Below the pieces are notes generated by a model that saw only the letters and a program-made list of their open reading frames with translations, was not told the DNA's origin and ran no database searches. Shown here piece by piece: positions 19,377-28,466 of a stretch of DNA of 64,000 nucleotides. Each line of letters opens with the position of its first letter. Within the stretch, counting starts at the first letter, position 1. Made by a program: the position numbers and the translations under genes. Source of the DNA: Chondrus crispus. Lineage: Eukaryota > Rhodophyta > Florideophyceae > Gigartinales > Gigartinaceae. The DNA is taken from assembly GCF_000350225.1 (NCBI RefSeq), contig NW_005178809.1, positions 453,875 to 517,874 on the forward strand. Reading direction: 5' to 3'.

Positions 19377-20080
19377 ACAGGGGGGGGACGCGCAATAGTG
19401 CCGCTTTCATTATATATATAGGTTCTGCCACGTGTCATGCACGACATCGTCATCGCCCACTCCTCATGCAGCTCAATTGGTGATGGCACCTCACTCAAAG
19501 ACTTTAACATGATTCCTGAAAAGATCGCCAAAGCGAAGCGTATGCGCCTTACGATTGCACAGAAAATCGAGGTTGGACATCTGCTACAGGTCGCGAATGC
19601 GAATACCACAGTTATGCGTCAGTTCAAAATTTCAGAGCGAACCATCCGAAACATCAAACACTCTCTTCCTTCACTCCAACAAATTGTGACCAACACCGCT
19701 ACAACGCTCGGAACAAAGACTTCGCACCCTGCGATGTGGAGGAATGGATTGAGATCGAGACTAATGAGCTTATGGCAGAAGCTTCTATTAGTGATGCTTG
19801 CGATTCAATACATAATGGTGGAGAGCTACAGAATCAGTCTGCCAGTGATGCTATGATGGATGATTGTGTGGCAGAAGGCGAGTGTGAAATGACAGAGAGG
19901 CGGGCCGTACCGAGTTCTGTATCATCAAGTACTAATAAATGGGTCACTTTGAGAGATTTTAAAATATTTTTTGGATGGAATCCACTATATGCCTTCAAAA
20001 GTCGTTTATGTGCCCCTTACAGCCGGTTAAGTAAGCCACAGGTCTCGAACTGCGAATCCGGCGCAGTAAAAGTCCCATAA
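19377..20080 (+). mobile_element. pogo/Tigger-like remnant with HTH
   Basis: At 19377 the sequence CAGGGGGGGGACGCGCAATA, followed by GTGCCGC, resembles the end of the short element at 24177; both share TAGTGCCGC about 20 bases in and are preceded by TA. From about 19506 a frame encodes AKRMRLTIAQKIEVGHLLQV and then FKISERTIRNIKHS, a CENP-B/psq-type helix-turn-helix. After it the coding sequence changes frame (EEWIEIETNELMAE) and is lost. No DDE catalytic domain remains. The right end is approximate. Confidence 0.5.
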
Positions 20081-20276
20081 ACACCGTCAATACAAGGCAG
20101 TTCGGTATCCTCTTAGGAGCCCTACAACGCACAAATAATGGGTCAAATGTTGCGTGCCGAAGCAAAAAAAATTATCAATTTTAATGGCCACCTTCAGTAC
20201 CCGCGCGGCGCTGAAGTGCTCGTAGCCTCGCTTCGGTTCTGCGAGAGGCGCGGTTGCAGCAAGGACTACAGTGCGC

Positions 20277-20654
20277 TCACTGCGATGCGCCAGCCAAAGC
20301 TGATGCGCACGTTTGGAGTGACTTTACAAAATGTTGCACCAAATCCTTGAAGCAGCTGCGTGATAGTGGCGTTCCGCTGCGTGAGAATGACAGTAGTGCA
20401 TTTTTGATGATGGTCTCTTCATCTCGAGTAAAAAGGGGTTTGCGGCCTCGTCTCTGAAGTGCTTTGTTCGTCTGTTTGCTCATCCGCTGAAGAGTTGAAT
20501 ATGACACACAATGTGACTTCGCACATTTGCGTATTGAGATGTTGGAGGTTCGTAGACTGTGAAGGGCTTTGTCGTACTGCTCGCTTCGTGCATCAGGTTT
20601 TGGAGCGAGTACGCGTTTTGGGATCATCGAGGCTACCGAGGATGCCAATGACAA
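20277..20654 (-). pseudogene. pogo-like transposase N-terminal fragment
   Basis: The 125-residue frame contains a psq-type helix-turn-helix (ALHSLRTSNISIRKCAKSHC, then VSYSTLQRM). The second DNA-binding module typical of pogo/CENP-B transposases follows (RRGRKPLFTRDEETIIKNAL and SRSGTPLSRSCFKDLVQHFV). The catalytic domain is absent. It is a different copy from the + strand remnant at 19377 and has the same two-module layout as the intact pogo-like transposase at 57172. Confidence 0.55.
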
Positions 20655-21019
20655 AAGAAGGGAAGTGACGAAGTCGCGAGGCTGCTGTGGCGGATTGTGA
20701 AGGGAAATCGAGGCACAAAGTTGGTGATCGATTGAATGAAGCCCCCCAAAAAGGCTCGTCGTGTCAGATTCGAAATCGTATGAGCCGTTCTGACGGCAGG
20801 CGAACTACAGTGTTTCGAAGGCTGTTTGAAATGGCGCATGTAGATAATTTTAATTGCCAAAGCGACCCAAATTAGTCCTCTGACCCAGATTTAGTGCATC
20901 CGATGATAGTGCTAGCAAGGTTGTTTGAGTCTTTAGAGAGTCTGGGTGTGGAGTGCGATGTGAGAAATGCCTTATCGCACTTGAGGTCCGCAAGACAAGC
21001 TTTTCTAGAAGCTAGTACC
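20655..21019. other. Short stretch without recognised genes
   Basis: No domain or clear repeat is seen. It may contain the 5' end of the piggyBac-like element; TTTTAATTGCC near 20846 is a possible TTAA target, but no matching right end was found. Confidence 0.35.
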
Positions 21020-21072
21020 AGTGTCTATTCGACAAACCTACTCATATGAGGATTTGCTCCGCATATGAGTAG
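21020..21072. repeat. 15-bp direct repeat followed by an 11-bp stem hairpin
   Basis: AGTGTCTATTCGACA (21020-21034) recurs exactly at 24329. Three bases later a perfect inverted repeat follows: CTACTCATATG (21038-21048), a 13-base loop, then CATATGAGTAG (21062-21072). The second copy of the direct repeat is also followed by a hairpin of unrelated sequence. Confidence 0.85.
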
Positions 21073-21233
21073 CAAATCAAATACGTTCCCGCCACTTCAC
21101 GTGTTTTTGTAACACAGAAAAACCGAAACCGAAACCCCCACAATCTTGTTTGAGATCCGGGAAGCCACATTCCAGAATTATAAAGGCTATCGAGTGGAAA
21201 CCGTCTGGCAGAAAGCACTCAAGACCTTGGTAG

Positions 21234-22301
21234 TTGGAATTCACGGCTGACAGCAGCGCACAGGGAAAAATGTCAAGTTCAGAGTTGAGTCCAGGAAGCA
21301 CAGTATACACGAAAGCCAAGTTCGTGGTGGCAGACTTCGAAGCCAAAAGGCTGTATGGAAGTGCGTGGAAGTTCAAGTTGGTCGTTGGAACAGTACAGCG
21401 CGTGGAAGTGAAAAAAAGCAGTGCTCGCGTGCATTATGTTGTAGTCGCATCCTGGAAACTATCATCTGGGGCTATCGTCAATGGGGTTCTGAAGCGCAAT
21501 GTAAAGTACGGGACGCCGATCCCGCTTGGTATGGACGGAACCATTCTTCACCATGGTCGTCATACGGATTCTGATATAGCTGACACTACAGAAGAAACAG
21601 GCATAAACAATAACTCAAGTGTGCAGCCCACCCCATTTTTACCAGATACTAGTCATTTCCCTCGCGCTCGGGTCCTCAGCGCTTCATCACAGGAAGCAGC
21701 CCCAACGGCTATTACGGTTCATGGGCAACGTTGGAAGGAAGGCACTGAAGACCGCTTCATTAAAGGTGCCCTGCCGGCGAAAGAGTGGCGTGTGATATCT
21801 ACTGATGGTACTGTAGTCGCAAACGGTACTGAATGGTGGCCGAGGAAAGCCATTGACTACTTTATGATGATGTTTCCGACCGACCACCTTCCGAAAATTG
21901 TTATCATGACAAACCAAAAGTTGTAAAATGCGAAAGAGAATAGAACGACGGCGTCCGAGATATTGAGATTTTTCGGGGTTCTCATTTTAATGACTCGTTT
22001 TGAAATAAGTGGTTCACGACGTGAGCTGCGGTCCACTCAAAGGCGTGGAAAATATCTTCGTGGCCCAAATTTCGGCGCTGCCATGGGTCGGAGGCGGTTT
22101 GACATAATGTTTTGTCATATTACGTACAGCTATCAGCCAATCAGAGAAACAAATCTATCATCTGTGAAGCAGCGATGGTCGTTGGTCAGTGATTTTGTAG
22201 AGGCAATAAACCGCCATCGAGCGTGTCGTGTACTACCTTCAGATACAATTTGTGTTGATGAATCGATTGTCTGGTGGCACAGACTTGGACGCATTGGATA
22301 G
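21234..22301 (+). pseudogene. piggyBac-like transposase, N-terminal part and first catalytic Asp
   Basis: The frame runs 21234-21926 and, after an in-frame stop, 21963-22301. The start codes for a diverged N-terminal region. The block YFMMMFPTDHLPKIVIMTN and then LRFFGVLILMTRFE are the usual entry to the piggyBac core (TN...FxGLLILMG). VDES (Asp codon at 22257-22259) carries the first catalytic Asp. The segment RGPNFGAAMGRRRFDIMFCH matches the M...RFxxIxxxLHF block. Confidence 0.75.
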
Positions 22302-23338
22302 ACGTTGGTCTTCCGCATTATGTGGCTTTAGATAGAAAGCCGGAATCCGGCTGTGGGATTCCAAATGCGGCTTGCGGAGCCTCCGGAATAATGTTATGGC
22401 TGGAGATCGTGACAAACGCCCAAGACACGGCAGAAAAAGAGTACGAAGGGCGCACAAATCATGGAACCGCTGTGTTACATCGGCTCGTTGAGCCCTGGGC
22501 TGGGACAAACCGACTGGTGTGTGCCGATTCTTTTTTTGCTTCCGTTGAGACCGCGAAATGGCTGGACAGTATGGGTCTGCGTTTCACTGGTGTCGTTAAA
22601 ACGGCAACGCGCAAATACCCCATGGCACACCTAAGCTCTTTATAAATGACAGGGAGGGGAGACCAGAAGTGGTTGCTATCGGTCGACGAGGAAATGGGTA
22701 AGACGATGATGGCACTTTGTTGGGTTGATCGGGCACGGCGATATTTTATTTCAACGTCTGGTTCTGTACGCCGTGGGAAGTCGTTCGAGCGTACGCGCTG
22801 GCGCCAGGAGGAGGGAGGGCCAAGAAAAGTTACAGTAGTGGTACCCTTGCAACACGTTGTGGAGAAGTACTATGGCGCTGCTGCAGCGATTGATCAGCAC
22901 AATCGCTGCAGGCAGGATGACCTGGGACTTGAGCGCAAGGTGCAGTTGAAGGATTGGTCAAAAAGAGTGAATATTAGTCTCGTTGCTATCTGTATAGTTG
23001 ACGCGTGGCTTTTATACAAAGGCGGTAGGGGTGGAATGGAATGTCTGCCGCAGCACCGCTTTTACGAAGAACTAGCGGAGCAGCTTATAGAAAATAATTA
23101 TGGACATGGAGTGGAACCGCGTAACCTGAGCTTTAGCTCGTCAGACAATGATGTGGAGACCACACCCACGAGTGGCCGTAATGAGCATTTGACGCCCATA
23201 AAGAAGCGTAGAAGACTTCTTGGTAGGCTCACAAAGGCTGTGGCACAGGGATGGTGTGCACAATGCGGGGACTACAAGTTGAAGTTCGTTTGCTCTGGCT
23301 GCCGCGAAAGCGACAGAACTGAGAGTTTTTTGTCATAG
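22274..23338 (+). pseudogene. piggyBac-like transposase, core and Cys-rich C terminus
   Basis: The frame runs 22274-22645 and, after one in-frame stop, 22646-23338. CADSFFASVETAKWL holds the second catalytic Asp (family motif DNFYTSxxLA). AAAIDQHNRCRQDDLGLERK holds the third (family GGVDxxDQ), followed by WSKRVNISLVAICIVDAWLL. The end, WCAQCGDYKLKFVCSGC, is the zinc-binding C-terminal domain that binds the transposon ends in piggyBac elements. Confidence 0.8.
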
Positions 23339-24176
23339 CCAGACGAAGCGCATGTGCTATCGCACTCACCGGCGGTTGGGTTGCAAGGGAAGGAAGGGAG
23401 TTCTCGTGAAGATCAGCACGACCCCGCGGCGCGAACGTTGCTCGGCCTGTTGCAACTGCCGTGAAAGCATGAGATTCCTGCACATGAAAGTGATTCAATC
23501 AATTCTGACTTGTTGACATCCCCGCTTGTCGTAGGCTAGCGTGGGAGAATGTTTTGGATTGCATTATCACCGCGGGGAGGTTGCCCAAATTGAGCCGGAT
23601 GGCCTGGTGAGCCGCCAACCAAAGATTTTTTGGTACCGAGAAACTGACCAGTACTGGGGTAAAATGACCGATTTTTTGAAAATTCTAAACGTACCCAATT
23701 GGAGCCGGTGAGAAGGGTACAGTACTGAAGATATTCGTAGTTTATTGGTTCTAGTCGGTCACGACACATCGGCTAAGAGGGGAAACACAAAGGCTACGCA
23801 AACCATTAAACCGAACTGGAAAACATAAAGAAAACATAAAGAGAAAAAGACATGATGAGGAAGAAAACTACCAAGAGAGATGCGCAGCCGGGGCTGGGCA
23901 GGAAAAAAAGAAATGGACATAGCCAGGAGAGGGGGGCTTTCAGGAAGCCCACGGTGGCTTATTAAGTACTACGGAGCAGCGGGGCTGCGAGATGAGGTAC
24001 GCTCGGTTGGCTGATAGTAATTACAGCCATTCGCTATCCTCCGGGGAGTTTCACACCTATACACGCCATCGTGTACAAAGACGCGCACATCGACGATCGA
24101 CTGTAATTTACCAGACAGGTGGATCGATGTTACAGAGACACTACAGTACATATCACTCTATTTCTATATTCAGGTA
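23339..24176. other. Stretch without recognised genes
   Basis: No coding signal. Two similar segments, CCCAAATTGAGCCGG near 23585 and CCCAATTGGAGCCGG near 23695, lie about 110 bases apart. An A-rich tract occurs at 23820-23900. It may include the right end of the piggyBac-like element. Confidence 0.4.
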
Positions 24177-24546
24177 CAGTCGACCCTACGCATTAGTGCC
24201 GCCCCGTGTAAGGACTAATAATACGGCACTAATTCGGAGCGGCACAATCACACGGCAGAACCACTACCCGGCCAGAACTCTGTTATTAGAGTCTGCTGTT
24301 GTTGCCTTTGACCCTGTCTCTCATGCCTAGTGTCTATTCGACACAAAAAAATCCTCAGATGAGTCAGAGATTGACTCATCTGAGAATGCCCTTTTCCCCT
24401 TCGGTCCGCCAACTGTATCCCGCTGCTAAGTTCGAAGATGACATGGCAGAGCTGTTCACAACCTCCACAAGAGCTATGGTGAAAGAAATTTAGCTTTAGT
24501 CCCCGAAACAGCGCATGAAAAGAATGGTGTAGTTTACGGTCGACTG
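24177..24546. mobile_element. Short TA-flanked element with pogo/Tigger-like ends
   Basis: The left end CAGTCGACC and an inverted copy at the right end are each bordered by TA (24175-24176 and 24547-24548), as in Tc1/mariner-pogo elements. Inside the left end, TTAGTGCCG and CGGCACTAA form a 9-bp inverted repeat. There is no coding capacity over 370 bases. It contains the second direct-repeat-plus-hairpin at 24329, so it may be composite. Confidence 0.45.
24329..24384. repeat. 15-bp direct repeat followed by a 13-bp stem hairpin
   Basis: AGTGTCTATTCGACA (24329-24343) is identical to the copy at 21020. Ten bases later there is a perfect inverted repeat, CTCAGATGAGTCA (24354-24366), loop GAGAT, TGACTCATCTGAG (24372-24384). 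Stem and loop differ from the first copy although the lead sequence is the same. Confidence 0.85.
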
Positions 24547-24596
24547 TAGTGAAGCATAGCTCTGCAGTACAACCACACTAAAACAACTACTCATTG

Positions 24597-25275
24597 AAGT
24601 GCTTCTCGAGCGGACCCAAGATGTCAATCGCGAGGCTCTCGAGTGGCTGCTTGGCGGGGAACAACCTCAAACGGTTGAGGTGCTTCCGCAACTTGACCCG
24701 GTTCATCACGCAAGTCCGACACCCTCGCACTGTTGCAGCGACATCTGCAGCGAGATGGGGCCAGTAGTAATCCCGTCGGAGTGCGTAGTACATACGATTC
24801 TGGCCCGGGTGTCTCGCGATGGCCGGGTTGTGGTACAGGCGGAGGAGCCTAGCGCGGAGTGTCCGAGGTACCACCACCTGGACGATATCAGGGTCGAAGG
24901 GGTGTCTCCGTTTGAGCACCCCGTGGTGGTCCTCGAAGAACGCGGAGTCCCGGGACTCTGACTGTCGTGCCAAAACTGTTTGGCAGAAGTCATCCACGCG
25001 TTGCTCCTCGGCTATCTCCTCTATCGTAGGAGGGGCCGGGAGGTCGTCCTGCGGTGGCGCGACCGGAGAGTCGGGCGCGCCGGCTTCGGGGTCTTCGGTG
25101 CGCTCGATGTCGGCGGCGTCGAACTCGTCGTTCTCCTCCCAAAACGAAGTGGGTCCTTGGAGAGCGGGGGATTCGTCGTCGCCTCGCGGTTCGTCGCGCG
25201 TTCGTACGCGCGACCTCGTCCTTGACCCGGCTTGGTTCCGTGTCGTCACGAAGACATGGACGGCCTGATGGTCAC
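24597..25275 (-). mobile_element. Element C, left fragment: integrase N-terminal part
   Basis: The minus strand codes for a Ty3/gypsy pol segment. An acidic linker is followed by VPRTLRARLLRLYHNPAIAR, YYWPHLAADVAATVRGC and CRTCVMNRVK, the HHCC zinc-binding domain of integrase. The match ends at LAIDILGPL, the start of the catalytic core, so the element is truncated here. It continues the pol of element C at 37569-39477, from which element A separates it. The last five bases, GTCAC, are the left copy of the target duplication of element A. Fossil, broken. Confidence 0.85.
25271..25275. repeat. Target site duplication of element A, left copy
   Basis: GTCAC lies directly before the LTR and again directly after the right LTR (37564-37568). 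Five bases is the usual Ty3/gypsy length. Confidence 0.93.
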
Positions 25276-25865
25276 TGTAGTACAATTGCGTACCACGACC
25301 ATCCCGGGGAGATGTGAACTGGACGGAAGAGCGGGTACTACTGTAGCGACCGGGTTTGCACGCGCCCGTAGCGGAGTACAGTAATACCCCGCGGGTCACA
25401 CGTGCTACAACCGCTGGCGTGGCCACGGGCACACGTGTGTAATCCGTACGGTTATAAGTAGTAATTAGTAGTTAATGGCACGAATTTATTAATTGTGTAC
25501 AGTAGCTGGTAAACAGTAAGTAACAGCTACTGTAGCAGGACAGGTGTCCTGGCGTCCCACTTAGGGGTTAAGACCGGGGGCAACTGCCCCGTCCCAGTAA
25601 AGAGGAGGCAGACTCGCCTCCCTTCCCTTTACGGCTAAGCGCTAACACCGTTCCGGTTTTCCTTTAGCTCGGGCTTCTAACCCGTGACCGGCCGTCCGGG
25701 TATAACACCACCGACCGGCTGCGCGTCACTGGCCACGTGAGCCTTCCCTCTTTTCGAGTCCATCCGTACGGTTTTTATCCGCGCGTGGGTAACCCAGCGT
25801 CGCGTGCTCCCTCACCTCTAACCCCCCTCGTTCCGAGTGGTCGGGACGAAGGTAGTTATACCACA
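25276..25865 (+). repeat. 5' LTR of element A (590 bp)
   Basis: It begins TGTAGTACAATTGCG and ends TTATACCACA. Almost identical sequence occurs at 36974-37563. It contains several TACTGTA/TACAGTA words and the T/A-rich segment AATTTATTAATTGTG, perhaps the core promoter region. Confidence 0.97.
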
Positions 25866-25895
25866 TTTTGGTACTCCTGTGGAGGGTATAACTAC
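25852..25895 (+). promoter_or_regulatory. U5-PBS hairpin of element A
   Basis: The LTR end GTAGTTATA pairs with TATAACTAC (25887-25895), and CCACA pairs with TGTGG. The 12-base loop presents the start of the PBS, TGGTACTCC. Element B has the same fold with a different but still paired outer stem. Confidence 0.7.
25869..25885 (+). other. Primer binding site of element A
   Basis: TGGTACTCCTGTGGAGG lies three bases after the LTR. It starts with TGG, complementary to the tRNA CCA end. Elements B and D have nearly the same site. The tRNA is not identified. Confidence 0.75.
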
Positions 25896-25992
25896 AGAGT
25901 TTGAGCTCGCACTGGATCGCCAGCGCGAGCAATTACCGATCGGATTGAAAGATGTCGAAAATCACCGCGTCGATCGCCAGTGATCATCGACG

Positions 25993-28446
25993 ATGAACCG
26001 TGCGGATTCCGCCGGAGAAGATACCGCCTCCGGGCGAGCAAGTACCCGCAGTGGCAGAGGCGCACAGCGCCCCCGGATCGACAATCCGGAAGCCCTGCTA
26101 CGCCCGCCGCCTACCAGGGGCCAGAAGACCCCTTCCGTTTCGGACACCACCGCCGGGCTACCGGCTGGTGGGGGAAACCGCGTACAAGTACTGTACGACG
26201 CGTTACTCCCGCGGTTACAAACATGGATGGAGGAATTCGTCGCTGAGGAATTACCCCAGGTCGTCCAGGTTTGCCTCGACCGAACGGTACCCGGGCTGGT
26301 GGCGGAGCAAGCGGACGCCGCGCTCCGCGCCCTGCTGGACGAGAAGATCGCCCCCCTCGTACGCGACGAGGTGGTGGCCGCGCTCGCCGCGGAGGAGGAC
26401 GAATCTCCCACTGCAATGGCTCTAAAGGGAGCTATTAGCTCCGCCGTGGCCATTCTTCTGGCCACGACATTTACAACCGAAACGGGAGGCGCTGCACCGC
26501 CGCCGGCGCCGCGCCATGAAACCGTTCCGGGCTCAAGCAATTATATCGCTGATCCGATCGGCGCCGTACCCGGGATTGATAGGATGGACCCTCACCCGGA
26601 GGGTAGAGCCATCTATCTCCCAACCGTTTACGGTGCTACAGGGAGGACTACAGAAAATGTCCTCCCCATACTCGCCGGTACAGGTGACCCCCGCGGGACA
26701 GAAAAACGCCTGGGGCTCCCCGAGACAGAAAATCGGGACCCGTACCGGTTGAGCACAAGACGTGCACCCGACACGCGCAGAACCGAAGCGGAATACACCC
26801 GGTATTCCGACGCAGAAGACCCCCGTCACAGGACGGATGAAAACCGCGAGGAACGCCGCTGGCGATACCGCGATAACCGCGAGGCACGCCACGGGCGATA
26901 CCGCGATGCCGGAGGGGGAGGATACCCCTCCGATGACGACCAATCCGGTTCGGAAGGTTCGCGCAGGCGGGGCCACAGGGCACGCCGCGATAGAAGCCGA
27001 GACCGTCACCGGCAAGAACCGTCCGACTCGGAAGACTACAGTACCGAGTCGGGTGAGGAGCGTCGTCGCTCAAGCAGACAGCGCCGGGCTGCGCCAAGGG
27101 GCGACGAGCGACGGCCTACGGTAATCAGGCGGCTCAATGACCTGTTTACCAAGGCCGTCAACTACAAGACCTACCGCCTGGAACGGCGTAGCTCGCGCTA
27201 CGACTCTACAGTAACCGGGCACATTAACCGTTACTGGAAGAAACTGGACGTGCAGATGAGATCCCACACGTTCAGTGGTCAAGATCCGATTGCGGTATTG
27301 GGATTCCTCGCACGCCTCAAGATGGCGTGCGACCACAACGGGATCACCGAGGGAGCCGCCGTGTGGTGCTTGCAATTCTACCTCACCGGTCAGGCTCACG
27401 CCCTACTCCAGTCCCGTCTCAATGGAAACACCATGGCGGTTGACGTGGAGCAGCGCGAACTGCTCAGGACGTACCCGCAGGTTGTCAACTTTTTGTTGCG
27501 TACCTATGCGACCGATGAGGTAATTTCCGAAGCGGTTGGTGACGTGACCTCCTTCCATCAAAGTTCGAACATGACGGAGGAGGTCTACAGTAACCACCTC
27601 TGGGACAAGGCCCTCCGATGCGGTACGGTATTCTCCGACCGGCGGTTGAAGTCCCTATTCGTGGAGGGGTTACTTCCCGCCACGTGCGCGCAGGTCCGCA
27701 ACTACCTTGCTACGCACCCGGATGTGGATTACCAATCCGTGGCTCGATACGCGCAAGCGATCGGGGAAACCAATCGGGCTTCCCGCCGGCAGGGGATGTC
27801 AGCAATGGCATCCCGGGAGCCGTCCGGAGCGGCCAGAAGATTCAAACGTACCGCCAGGACACGGCCCGTGCTGTCGGTTGAGTCGGCATCTGACATCCCG
27901 ACAGCTCAAGGATCCGTGGCAGAAGAAATCTTGGCCGTGACGGACCACACCGCGACGCTGAGCCCGTTAAGCTCGCCGCCGACGAGTTATTACCCGTCGC
28001 CGGCAGCCTCGGCATCAGGCGCCGTGGGTCCGCCCGCCAACCCGAGCGATGTGCGCGCAGGACCGTACGGGAGGCAGGGGCAGAACCCACGGGTCCGGTT
28101 CTCCAGTGGGGGATTCCACGGACCGCCGCCGTGTCGGTTCTGCCTTGACACTACGCACCGACAAGAAGAGTGTCCCGTCGTTGCCGATGCGGGCCTGCGG
28201 GCCAAGCTTCTGGAGGCACGAGAGGCCAACTACCAGAAGCTACGCATCCGGAAGGGCCTCCGTCCGGGATCCCCGTTCAACCGCCAGGGGCCGTCCGCTT
28301 GGAGAAACCAGCGTCCGACGGCCCCCGCGGGCGTGAACGTGATAGAAGAGCCGCACCACGGCCCTACTGAAGACCACGTGGTGCAAGCCGCGGAGGAAAA
28401 CCGCGAAGACCTGCTGCTCACGGGTGAAGCCGGGGAGGACGCGTAG
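25993..28446 (+). CDS. gag of element A (817 aa)
   Basis: An open frame for the structural protein. The N-terminal 220 residues are Arg/Pro-rich. Residues about 250-375 are very rich in Arg, Asp and Ser (YRDAGGGGYPSDDDQSGSEG). The capsid-like region follows (RLNDLFTKAVNYKTYRLERR, then ILGFLARLKMACDHNG and DRRLKSLFVEGLLPATC), similar to elements B and D. A CCHC knuckle (C-x2-C-x4-H-x4-C) begins at C714 in CRFCLDTTHRQEEC. The start ATG is about 110 bases after the PBS, and the same start is used in B. The pol region is in a different frame. Confidence 0.88.
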   Translation: MNRADSAGEDTASGRASTRSGRGAQRPRIDNPEALLRPPPTRGQKTPSVSDTTAGLPAGGGNRVQVLYDALLPRLQTWMEEFVAEELPQVVQVCLDRTVPGLVAEQADAALRALLDEKIAPLVRDEVVAALAAEEDESPTAMALKGAISSAVAILLATTFTTETGGAAPPPAPRHETVPGSSNYIADPIGAVPGIDRMDPHPEGRAIYLPTVYGATGRTTENVLPILAGTGDPRGTEKRLGLPETENRDPYRLSTRRAPDTRRTEAEYTRYSDAEDPRHRTDENREERRWRYRDNREARHGRYRDAGGGGYPSDDDQSGSEGSRRRGHRARRDRSRDRHRQEPSDSEDYSTESGEERRRSSRQRRAAPRGDERRPTVIRRLNDLFTKAVNYKTYRLERRSSRYDSTVTGHINRYWKKLDVQMRSHTFSGQDPIAVLGFLARLKMACDHNGITEGAAVWCLQFYLTGQAHALLQSRLNGNTMAVDVEQRELLRTYPQVVNFLLRTYATDEVISEAVGDVTSFHQSSNMTEEVYSNHLWDKALRCGTVFSDRRLKSLFVEGLLPATCAQVRNYLATHPDVDYQSVARYAQAIGETNRASRRQGMSAMASREPSGAARRFKRTARTRPVLSVESASDIPTAQGSVAEEILAVTDHTATLSPLSSPPTSYYPSPAASASGAVGPPANPSDVRAGPYGRQGQNPRVRFSSGGFHGPPPCRFCLDTTHRQEECPVVADAGLRAKLLEAREANYQKLRIRKGLRPGSPFNRQGPSAWRNQRPTAPAGVNVIEEPHHGPTEDHVVQAAEENREDLLLTGEAGEDA

Positions 28447-28466
28447 AGGCGACGACGTCTCTCGCC

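Larger units (their letters stand above)
21234..23338 (+). mobile_element. piggyBac-like DNA transposon, decayed
   Basis: Three transposase pieces in order match the piggyBac fold: an N-terminal part ending in DYFMMMFPTDHLPKIVIMTN, the DDD catalytic core and a C-terminal Cys-rich domain. The coding sequence has an in-frame stop at 21924-21926, a frame change near 22280 and an in-frame stop at 22643-22645, so no full transposase is made. Terminal repeats and a TTAA duplication were not found, so these limits are those of the coding region only. Confidence 0.8.
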
